From MGR-bin208 sp043779285 (GTDB lineage: Bacteria > Bacteroidota > Bacteroidia > Chitinophagales > Chitinophagaceae), in the NCBI GenBank assembly GCA_043779285.1, contig JAYWEL010000052.1, positions 1-13,275 of the forward strand: a stretch of DNA of 13,275 nt, written 5' to 3'. Positions 8,088 through 13,275 of this stretch are shown one piece after another (position 1 is the stretch's first letter; each line of letters opens with the position of its first letter). A model generated the notes under the pieces. It saw nothing but the letters and a program-made list of their open reading frames with translations, did no database searches and was not told where the DNA came from. The position numbers and the translations under genes are program-made.

Positions 8088-8594
8088 ATGCAAAAAATGC
8101 ATTCCATCATAAAAAATACAGTGATAACTGTTGTTGACTTCTTTTATCCACCGTTCAGCAAGATCATGAATCTGCAAACTTTTCGGTATGCTGCTTGTGG
8201 TGGAGCTAATACGGCATTGGATATTTTACTTTTTTTCATCAGCTATAATTTTATTTTCAAGAAAGAAATGCTGAATTTGTCATTTATTTCCATCAGTCCA
8301 CATATAGCTGCTTTTCTATTAGCTTTTTGTATCACTTTTCCATTAGGGTTCTATCTGATGAAGTTTGTTGTATTCAATGAATCATCACTGCGGGGCAGGA
8401 TACAATTAATCCGGTATTTATTATTGGTATTAACCTGTTTGGGCTTAAATTATTTTTTCCTCAAACTTTTTGTTGAGTACCTGCATATTTTCCCGACACC
8501 TTCCAAAATGCTTACCACTGTAATTGTAATTGGCTTCAGCTATCTGACACAAAAACATTTTACATTTAAAACTAAAGCAATAGAAAATTTATAA
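8088..8594 (+). CDS. GtrA-family four-helix membrane protein
   Basis: The 168-residue protein has the GtrA layout: four predicted membrane helices (about residues 35-56, 70-95, 106-130 and 140-157) and short loops. The first helix carries FRYAACGGANTALDILLFF, and the last ends in YLTQKHFTFK, matching the usual aromatic/basic GtrA C-terminus. GtrA-like proteins are inner-membrane proteins linked to moving lipid-linked sugars for cell-surface glycans or teichoic acids. No glycosyltransferase partner is adjacent here, so the exact role is open. About 30 residues precede the first helix and include FFYPPFSK. The alternative start at 8166 (MNLQTFRY) would remove them, but the promoter-like box at 8072-8079 supports a start at 8088 or 8097. 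It is divergent from argS with 99 bp between the starts. Confidence 0.85.
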   Translation: MQKMHSIIKNTVITVVDFFYPPFSKIMNLQTFRYAACGGANTALDILLFFISYNFIFKKEMLNLSFISISPHIAAFLLAFCITFPLGFYLMKFVVFNESSLRGRIQLIRYLLLVLTCLGLNYFFLKLFVEYLHIFPTPSKMLTTVIVIGFSYLTQKHFTFKTKAIENL

Positions 8595-8759
8595 ATTCAG
8601 TTAAATGAAATTTTTCCCAAAAATTTGATCTAAGTTCTGGTTTTGAGTCCAAGTAAAAAATCCACTCTTTTAACGCCTGTTATTAATTTATTAAAATACT
8701 ACAAAGCATCATTTTCGCAGAATTGCAAAATAATTTTACATACTACTTTATTGAATCCC

Positions 8760-8824
8760 TTTCTGCCAATAATTAAAACCCATATAGAAGTTTCTGCCAT
8801 TTTTTCACGTTTTGCCACATGGCA
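8760..8824 (+). promoter_or_regulatory. TGCCA repeat cluster upstream of dnaK
   Basis: TTTCTGCCA occurs at 8760-8768 and again at 8791-8799, exactly 31 bp apart (about three helical turns). A third TGCCA at 8813-8817 forms a near-perfect palindrome with TGGCA at 8820-8824 (TGCCA-CA-TGGCA). The cluster ends about 40 bp before the dnaK ATG. Repeated same-face boxes beside a promoter suggest binding by a regulator, perhaps for heat-shock control. The usual HrcA operator (CIRCE, TTAGCACTC-N9-GAGTGCTAA) is not present. The regulator is unknown. The 272-bp spacer from the GtrA-like stop to dnaK holds no credible gene. Confidence 0.35.
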
Positions 8825-8835
8825 TTATCATTGAT
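8820..8835 (+). promoter_or_regulatory. Sigma-54-like promoter candidate for dnaK
   Basis: TGGCATTATCATTGAT aligns with the sigma-54 consensus TGGCACN5TTGCW, with two mismatches: T for C after TGGCA, and A for C in the -12 GC pair. The predicted transcription start would be about 8845, giving a leader of about 22 nt before the dnaK ATG at 8867. No TAnnTTTG housekeeping box is found close to dnaK. The loss of the -12 GC is a real weakness. Confidence 0.3.
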
Positions 8836-8866
8836 TATCCTAAATGAACTTAAAAAACAGTAGAAA

Positions 8867-10774
8867 ATGGGAAAAATAATAGGTATTGATTTAGGAACTA
8901 CCAACAGTTGCGTTTCCGTAATGGAAGGTACTGAACCGGTTGTTATAGCAAATGATGAAGGACGTCGTACCACACCTTCAGTTGTTGCTTTTCTTAAAAA
9001 TGGGGAAAGAAAAGTAGGTGATCCTGCAAAAAGACAGGCAATTACGAATCCGCAAAATACCATAAGCAGTGTAAAACGATTTATGGGACGACGTTTTGAC
9101 GAAGTAACAGAAGAGATTAGTCATTGGAGTTATGCTGTTTCGAAAGGTGACAACAATACTTGCCGTATTGACATAGATGGCCGTTTGTATACCCCACAGG
9201 AAATTAGTGCGATGGTACTTCAGAAAATGAAGAAAACCGCCGAAGATTATTTAGGGCATGAAGTAACTGAAGCGGTCATTACCGTTCCAGCCTATTTCAA
9301 CGATGCACAACGTCAGGCAACAAAAGAAGCCGGTGAAATTGCCGGTTTAAATGTTCGTAGAATTGTAAACGAGCCAACGGCAGCTGCATTAGCTTATGGA
9401 TTAGATAAAAAAACCGTTGATAGTAAGATTGCTGTATTTGATTTGGGTGGTGGAACTTTTGATATTTCTATCCTTGAATTGGGTGATGGTGTATTTGAAG
9501 TAAAATCAACTAGTGGCGATACGCACTTAGGTGGAGATGATTTTGACAAAGTAATTATGGATTGGTTAGCTGCTGAATTCAAAGCTGAGGAAGCTGTTGA
9601 TCTACGTAAAGATCCGATGGCCTTGCAACGCTTAAAAGAAGCATCTGAAAAAGCTAAAGTAGAATTATCTTCTTCTACTGAAACAGAAATTAACCTTCCA
9701 TATATCACAGCCATTGATGGAGTTCCTAAGCACTTAGTAAAAAAACTTAGCCGTGCAAAATTTGAGCAATTGGCAGACAGCTTATTTGAAAGATGTTTGA
9801 GGCCATGCGAGATTGCAGTAAAAGAAGCCGGACTGAATATTTCTGAGATTGATGAAATTATATTGGTTGGTGGTTCTACACGTATTCCAAAAGTGCAGGA
9901 GATAGTAGAAAAATATTTTGGCAAAAAACCAAACAAGGGCGTTAATCCGGATGAAGTTGTTGCCATTGGTGCTGCAATTCAAGGTGCCGTATTAACCGGT
10001 GAAATCAAAGATGTTCTTTTACTGGATGTTACTCCGCTTTCTTTGGGAATTGAAACACTGGGTGGTGTAATGACCACTTTGATTCCATCAAACACAACAA
10101 TCCCTACAAAGAAATCTGAAGTGTTTTCAACTGCCAGTGATAATCAACCGGGCGTACAAATTCATGTATTACAAGGTGAAAGATCTTTGTCGAAGGATAA
10201 TAAGAGCCTTGGAATTTTCAATCTGGATGGAATTCCACCTGCACAAAGAGGTGTACCACAGATCGAAGTGATATTTGATATTGATGCTAGCGGTTTATTA
10301 CACGTAACTGCAAAAGACAAAGGAACCGGCAAAGAACAAAAAATTCATATTGAAGCGGGTAGTGGGCTTACCAAGGAAGAGATCGAGAAAATGAAAAATG
10401 AAGCCAAGGCAAATGAAGAGTCTGATAAAGAAGCCAAGGAAAAAATAGATAAATTGAATAGTGCAGATAGTTTGATTTTTCAAACAGAAAAGCAATTAAC
10501 TGAATATGCAGAAAAGATTCCAGCTGATAAAAAAACAACGATTGAAGCTGCTTTGGAAAAATTAAAAGAAGCACACAAATTGCAAGACCTTCCGTCGATT
10601 GATACTTGTGTAACAGCATTGAATGCTGCATGGACAGCTGCTTCACAGGATATGTACAATTCTACTCAGGAAGGGGCACCTGCTCAGCCAGCATCAAATG
10701 GAGAGGGTCAATCTGAAGCTTCTGCAACGAGCAATGACAATGTAACGGATGCAGAATTTGAAGAAGTAAAATAA
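8867..10774 (+). CDS. dnaK: Hsp70 chaperone DnaK
   Basis: DnaK is the ATP-driven Hsp70 chaperone that binds exposed hydrophobic peptides, working with DnaJ and GrpE in the cytoplasm. The 635-residue protein has all three Hsp70 signatures: IDLGTTNS 7-14, FDLGGGTFDISIL 191-203 and ILVGGSTRIPKVQEI 332-346. The interdomain linker is VLLLDVTPLSLGIET (383-397), followed by the beta-sandwich substrate domain and the helical lid. The low-complexity tail (about 600-627) ends in DAEFEEVK, the usual bacterial C-terminal motif. The length matches E. coli DnaK (638). The start is set by MGKIIGIDLGTTNS. It stands alone, with no grpE or dnaJ beside it, and is followed 15 bp after its stop by a strong terminator, so it is probably transcribed singly. 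Confidence 0.99.
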   Translation: MGKIIGIDLGTTNSCVSVMEGTEPVVIANDEGRRTTPSVVAFLKNGERKVGDPAKRQAITNPQNTISSVKRFMGRRFDEVTEEISHWSYAVSKGDNNTCRIDIDGRLYTPQEISAMVLQKMKKTAEDYLGHEVTEAVITVPAYFNDAQRQATKEAGEIAGLNVRRIVNEPTAAALAYGLDKKTVDSKIAVFDLGGGTFDISILELGDGVFEVKSTSGDTHLGGDDFDKVIMDWLAAEFKAEEAVDLRKDPMALQRLKEASEKAKVELSSSTETEINLPYITAIDGVPKHLVKKLSRAKFEQLADSLFERCLRPCEIAVKEAGLNISEIDEIILVGGSTRIPKVQEIVEKYFGKKPNKGVNPDEVVAIGAAIQGAVLTGEIKDVLLLDVTPLSLGIETLGGVMTTLIPSNTTIPTKKSEVFSTASDNQPGVQIHVLQGERSLSKDNKSLGIFNLDGIPPAQRGVPQIEVIFDIDASGLLHVTAKDKGTGKEQKIHIEAGSGLTKEEIEKMKNEAKANEESDKEAKEKIDKLNSADSLIFQTEKQLTEYAEKIPADKKTTIEAALEKLKEAHKLQDLPSIDTCVTALNAAWTAASQDMYNSTQEGAPAQPASNGEGQSEASATSNDNVTDAEFEEVK

Positions 10775-10789
10775 AAAATCTTAGTCAAT

Positions 10790-10826
10790 AAAAAGGGTCG
10801 TTACATTTTTGTAACGACCCTTTTTT
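10790..10826. terminator. Strong bidirectional intrinsic terminator
   Basis: A perfect stem is formed by AAAAAGGGTCGTTAC (10790-10804) and GTAACGACCCTTTTT (10811-10825) with the 6-nt loop ATTTTT. Ten base pairs form the core GGGTCGTTAC/GTAACGACCC, flanked by A and T tracts on both sides. It ends the dnaK transcript on the plus strand. On the minus strand it sits just after the Pmp3-like gene stop at 10840, so it serves both convergent genes. Confidence 0.93.
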
Positions 10827-10839
10827 ATGTGTGCTATTT

Positions 10840-11259
10840 TTAATAGTTACCCAAAATCAAAACAAGTGCATAAATAACGCCAGGTAAGAATCCAAGAAGC
10901 GTTAATATCAAGCTTATCCAAAAACGATTGTTTATTTCGCCTTCATATAAATAAACAGCTACAGGAGGCAACAAAATGGCCAGTAATACAAGTAACAAAA
11001 GATTTGTATCAGCATCCGCTCCAGATTTTTTTGCTTCATTAAATTTTTTAATTTCCGCTTTTACATCTTTAATTCTCGATTTTTTTTCCTGCTTATCAAG
11101 GGTTTTAAAATCATTCAGAAAACTTTTGAATGATAAATCTGTCAGGTTTACAGAATTTGAATTTGAAGGCACAATTTCAATGGCTTTTGCAGCTTGAATA
11201 GGTTCGGCTAGCAATGCAAGAACCAAAAAACAAATGGTGATGAAAGTAGTTTTAAGCAT
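10840..11259 (-). CDS. Pmp3/YqaE-family membrane protein with exported N-terminal extension
   Basis: The 139-residue protein ends in a Pmp3/YqaE/stress-response domain (about 86-139): two membrane helices with ILLPPVAVYL at 95-104 and LLGFLPGVIYALVLIL at 121-136, separated by a short polar turn. Classic Pmp3 proteins are only about 50 residues. Here a signal peptide-like segment (1-23, ending in IQAAKA) and a charged, lysine-rich region (about 40-80) come first, so the N-terminal part is probably on the outer face of the inner membrane. Pmp3 proteins affect membrane potential and salt or cold tolerance in other organisms; the function here is unknown. It faces dnaK and shares the terminator. 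A weak TAACTTTA -7-like sequence lies upstream on the minus strand. Confidence 0.85.
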   Translation of the reverse strand: MLKTTFITICFLVLALLAEPIQAAKAIEIVPSNSNSVNLTDLSFKSFLNDFKTLDKQEKKSRIKDVKAEIKKFNEAKKSGADADTNLLLLVLLAILLPPVAVYLYEGEINNRFWISLILTLLGFLPGVIYALVLILGNY

Positions 11260-11317
11260 TTTGCTAAATTTTAATATTAAAAATTTTATTAAAGTTAAAC
11301 AAATCTTTATCGAAAAA

Positions 11318-11348
11318 AAATAACCTGCTGGTTATAAGCAGGTTATTT
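11318..11348 (-). terminator. Intrinsic terminator of the 51-aa membrane protein gene
   Basis: AAATAACCTGCT (11318-11329) and AGCAGGTTATTT (11337-11348) form a perfect 12-bp stem with a 7-nt loop. Eight A residues on the plus strand at 11313-11320 become a T8 tract on the minus strand, so the terminator works for minus-strand transcription. It lies 26 bp after the stop of the small gene at 11375 and about 60 bp before the Pmp3-like start, so it separates the two minus-strand genes. Confidence 0.9.
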
Positions 11349-11374
11349 CTAAGTATATGTAAATAAATATTCTA

Positions 11375-11530
11375 TTACATGATGTCCATTGCTTTTACAA
11401 AAGATGTGGTCATAAAGGGAAGAATTAATGTCAACCATTCCCAATGAGAAAAAACAGCAAATAAAAATGCAGCAGTTGATGCAAAAAATAATAACCAGGC
11501 TAATCCTTTTGATTTTTTTTGTTCTGTCAT
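11375..11530 (-). CDS. Small membrane protein, 51 aa, unknown function
   Basis: The minus strand encodes a 51-residue protein: a short basic polar start (MTEQKKSKG), a first hydrophobic segment about residues 10-28 (LAWLLFFASTAAFLFAVF), a short turn (SHWEW), and a second hydrophobic stretch about 33-43 ending in an amphipathic tail. It looks like a small integral membrane protein with one or two helices and no recognised catalytic motif; I do not recognise the family. Evidence that it is a real gene is the combination of an exact TAnnTTTG box 17 nt before the ATG, an ordered lysine-rich start followed by a clean hydrophobic core, and a strong terminator just after the stop. A longer ORF in another frame over the same bases (11349-11588) has no such support. 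Confidence 0.72.
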   Translation of the reverse strand: MTEQKKSKGLAWLLFFASTAAFLFAVFSHWEWLTLILPFMTTSFVKAMDIM

Positions 11531-11546
11531 GATGTTGAAATTTGTG

Positions 11547-11554
11547 CAAATATA
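11547..11554 (-). promoter_or_regulatory. Bacteroidota -7 promoter box (TATATTTG) for the 51-aa gene
   Basis: Read on the minus strand this is TATATTTG, an exact match to TAnnTTTG. The predicted start of transcription is about 11543, giving a leader of about 13 nt before the ATG at 11530. No clear -33 TTG is seen at the normal distance. Confidence 0.5.
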
Positions 11555-11859
11555 ATTGGGTAAACGGTAAAAGAAAAATATTCAGCAAAGATTGAAACTG
11601 TTCAAAAAATTCACAAATTTTTATAAGTTGATAACATTTGAAAAATTTATGTTAAAATATTTTAAAATATAGAAAGTATTATATATTTTCATGTTGAAAT
11701 AAGCAATCTTACCCTTATTGATGAATAGTTCAGTTTTTGAACAAGATAATTCTCCTTCGAAACAAAAATCGCTAATCCTCACTTTATCGAAATTAAAAGT
11801 TTGATTTAAATAGCCGGGATATCAACCCCTGCTGTAAAAATAATTTTTTAAACTAAAAA
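11555..11859. other. AT-rich spacer without a detected gene
   Basis: About 300 bp between the small membrane protein gene and the protease leader carry no credible ORF on either strand. The sequence is very A/T-rich, with minor self-complementary spots such as ATATTTTAAAATAT (11657-11670) and GTTCA-GTTTT-TGAAC near 11730, neither of which stands out from the base composition. It presumably holds the protease promoter, but no exact TAnnTTTG box is found on the plus strand; near matches are TATATTTT at 11682-11689 and TAATTTTT at 11841-11848. Confidence 0.5.
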
Positions 11860-11908
11860 AGGAGGAAATAGAATGCATAAAAAAATCTATGTTTTTGTCC
11901 AACTATGA
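11860..11908 (+). promoter_or_regulatory. Strong Shine-Dalgarno site and 11-codon mini-ORF in the protease leader
   Basis: AGGAGG at 11860-11865 is followed, 7 nt later, by ATG at 11873. That ATG opens an 11-codon ORF (MHKKIYVFVQL) ending at TGA 11906-11908. The mini-ORF is in a different frame from the protease and stops 37 nt before the protease ATG at 11946. This is the only clear SD-plus-ATG pair at ideal spacing noticed in front of any start in the window. It could be a translated leader peptide, a remnant of an older gene start, or chance. A role in regulating the protease is inference. Confidence 0.35.
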
Positions 11909-11945
11909 CAACTTAACAATTTTATTTAAACAAAAAACATTCAAA

Positions 11946-13157
11946 ATGAAACTTAAACTATTATTTACTGTTTTTATGATTTCCATTTGCGGCTATTTGT
12001 TCGCTCAGGAAGTTGCAAATGCACCCAAACCTATTCCCGATCAATATATCGTGGTTATGAAAGAATCTTTTGCCTCACCTTTGGTAAAATCTGGAAAGAA
12101 GAATAATGACCGGGAACAAAAGGCTAAAGATAACCAGGGAAAAAGGGATGAGAGTAATGCAAAAACCAAAGAATTCAGGGGCAAAAAAGGAATCGAGGAA
12201 TCTTCGGTTTTAGCAAATTATGCAGATTTATTTGTTGGGTTTACAGCAAAAATGCCAAAAAATAAAGCTGATGAACTTAGTGATGACCCTGATGTGGAAT
12301 CTGTTGTTCAGGATGCTATCGTTAATTTAGGACCCATTCAACAGGAAACTTTAGCTCCACCTTCCGGTGCTAATTTTGTTGCTTGTGCTATACAAAGAGC
12401 TGGTGGCCCTGGGCCAGACGCAACTTTTAAAGGAACATGGATTTGGATTTTGGATACCGGAATTGACATGACTCATCCTGATTTAAATGTTCAGACAAAT
12501 GCTTTATGGGCCAAATCATTTACAGGAGAAGCAGTAAATGACGGAAACGGACATGGTACACACGTTGCAGGAATTGCCGCAGCAAGAGCTAATACTTTTG
12601 GTGTAACTGGTGTTTCTCCAGGTGCAAAAGTAGTTCCGGTTAAAGTTTTATCAAACGCTGGAAGTGGGGCATGGTCTTGGATATTATCAGGTTTAAATCA
12701 TGTGGCTATGTATGATATTCCAGGCGACGTGGTTAATATGAGTTTAGGTGCTTATCCGGTTAGTAATTGCCCATCAGCTGTTTTATCTATTACATATGCT
12801 ATTCAAAATTTAGGTTTGGCTGGTACATGGGTTTGTATTGCAGCAGGAAATAGCTATGGAAACTCAGACTTAAGTTATCCTGGTTGTGTAAATGGTACTC
12901 GGGTTGCTACTGTTGGAGCACTGATTTGTGATTTGACCTGCGCTCCTTATTCAAATTTTGGACCAGGCGTTGATTATTATGCCGTAGGAACAAGTGTAAC
13001 ATCAACTTATAAAGGAGGAACATATGCTACTTTATCCGGTACTTCAATGGCAACACCGGTTGTAGCTGGTATTATTCATTCAAGGGGAGGAGCCCCTCTT
13101 GCAGGTGCCGGAATAAATTGTAAAGGTTTTGTAAAACCTTTAGCTAGACGGCTATAG
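11946..13157 (+). CDS. Secreted subtilisin-like serine protease (S8 family)
   Basis: This is an exported endopeptidase of 403 residues. A signal peptide spans about 1-20 (ending LFA before Q21). An inhibitor-I9-like propeptide follows (about 30-127; DQYIVVMKE at 32-40 and DDPDVESVVQD at 113-123) and contains a highly charged insertion (about 48-84). The catalytic domain has an intact triad: D170 in ILDTGIDMTHPDL, H203 in NGHGTHVAG and S367 in SGTSMATPVVAG, with oxyanion N302 in AAGNS. This order and the NGHGTHVAG form fit the proteinase K-like branch. Seven cysteines lie in the mature region (147, 275, 297, 314, 328, 332, 392), suggesting disulfides. It ends about 35 residues after the catalytic Ser, with no T9SS sorting domain or adhesive repeats. 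The ATG at 11946 is preferred over the in-frame ATG at 11889 because it begins the signal peptide directly. A terminator follows. Confidence 0.93.
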   Translation: MKLKLLFTVFMISICGYLFAQEVANAPKPIPDQYIVVMKESFASPLVKSGKKNNDREQKAKDNQGKRDESNAKTKEFRGKKGIEESSVLANYADLFVGFTAKMPKNKADELSDDPDVESVVQDAIVNLGPIQQETLAPPSGANFVACAIQRAGGPGPDATFKGTWIWILDTGIDMTHPDLNVQTNALWAKSFTGEAVNDGNGHGTHVAGIAAARANTFGVTGVSPGAKVVPVKVLSNAGSGAWSWILSGLNHVAMYDIPGDVVNMSLGAYPVSNCPSAVLSITYAIQNLGLAGTWVCIAAGNSYGNSDLSYPGCVNGTRVATVGALICDLTCAPYSNFGPGVDYYAVGTSVTSTYKGGTYATLSGTSMATPVVAGIIHSRGGAPLAGAGINCKGFVKPLARRL

Positions 13158-13177
13158 TTTTTGCAAACTGAAAATTC

Positions 13178-13215
13178 AAAAAAGAGGCTGTCTTAAAAGG
13201 GCAGCCTTTTTTTTT
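13178..13215 (+). terminator. Intrinsic terminator after the protease
   Basis: AGGCTG (13185-13190) pairs with CAGCCT (13202-13207). The stem extends inward through G-U-containing TCT/GGG pairs around the loop TAAAA, and outward through A and T tracts. It is followed by a run of nine T residues at 13207-13215. It lies about 20 bp after the protease stop on the same strand, closing the transcript. The 60 bp after it to the window end show no gene. Confidence 0.9.
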
Positions 13216-13275
13216 ATAAAAGTAATCCACAGATGTAGAAAACTAAATTGTATTCCGAAGCAATGTTTTTGTTTT

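Noticed and set aside
8608..8626. AAATTTTT-CCC-AAAAATTT hairpin after the GtrA-like gene
   Set aside because: The stem is only A-T pairs, which is weak and expected by chance in this base composition; not called as a terminator.
8643..8834. 63-codon plus-strand ORF upstream of dnaK
   Set aside because: It needs a TTG start, has no recognisable features and overlaps the TGCCA box region; it is likely chance in open A/T-rich sequence.
8595..8866. CIRCE operator search upstream of dnaK
   Set aside because: No TTAGCACTC-N9-GAGTGCTAA or near match was found by reading both strands.
9394..9966. 190-codon ORF antisense to dnaK
   Set aside because: It lies fully inside dnaK, has a Ser/Pro/Thr-rich composition typical of a reverse reading of a codon-biased gene, and shows no domain or start signal.
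11349..11588. 79-codon minus-strand ORF over the small membrane protein gene
   Set aside because: Wrong frame: it runs through the promoter box and has an implausible Cys/Ile/Phe-rich composition. The 51-codon frame at 11375-11530 fits the promoter and terminator.
11657..11670. 14-bp perfect palindrome ATATTTTAAAATAT
   Set aside because: A/T-only low-complexity palindromes are expected in this spacer, and there is no second copy or spacing relationship.
11889..11945. In-frame upstream ATG extending the protease by 19 residues
   Set aside because: The extension places polar residues before the signal peptide, and the ATG at 11946 gives a standard signal peptide directly.

Overview
The window looks like chromosomal DNA from a member of the Bacteroidota, most likely a Chitinophagales/Chitinophagaceae-type bacterium. 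This rests on low G+C, very long A/T runs, almost no Shine-Dalgarno sites, matches to the Bacteroidota -7 promoter TAnnTTTG, and protein types typical of that phylum (SusA-like periplasmic amylase with a cyclomaltodextrinase-type N-domain, GtrA-like protein, Pmp3 protein with an exported N-terminus). The assignment is by recognition only; no database search was possible.

Region 1 (1-5150) is an alpha-glucan block on the + strand. It holds the 3' part of an MFS/SLC45-like sugar importer, a 186-bp gap carrying a striking GC-rich palindromic element with a perfect G-quadruplex motif, a secreted GH13 amylase/neopullulanase-like enzyme, and, 20 bp later, the glycogen branching enzyme GlgB. The likely logic is periplasmic hydrolysis of maltodextrins, uptake of products through the inner membrane, and cytoplasmic glycogen building.

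Region 2 (5156-8594) is housekeeping: a secreted TPR protein (+), arginyl-tRNA synthetase argS (-) convergent with it, and a GtrA-family membrane protein (+) divergent from argS. A 99-bp spacer carries promoter-like boxes for both divergent genes.

Region 3 (8595-11530) holds dnaK (+), preceded by repeated TGCCA boxes and a sigma-54-like sequence and followed by a perfect 15-bp-stem terminator. Next come a Pmp3/YqaE-type membrane protein (-) and a previously uncalled 51-codon membrane protein gene (-) with its own promoter-like box and terminator.

Region 4 (11531-13275) is an AT-rich spacer with an unusual strong Shine-Dalgarno site and an 11-codon mini-ORF. It is followed by a secreted subtilisin-like (S8) protease with an intact catalytic triad and a terminator.

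I see no prophage, CRISPR array, tRNA, rRNA, transposase or defence system. Most of the window is ordinary. The parts worth a second look are the GC-rich element, the 51-aa gene, the SD/mini-ORF leader and the dnaK upstream region.
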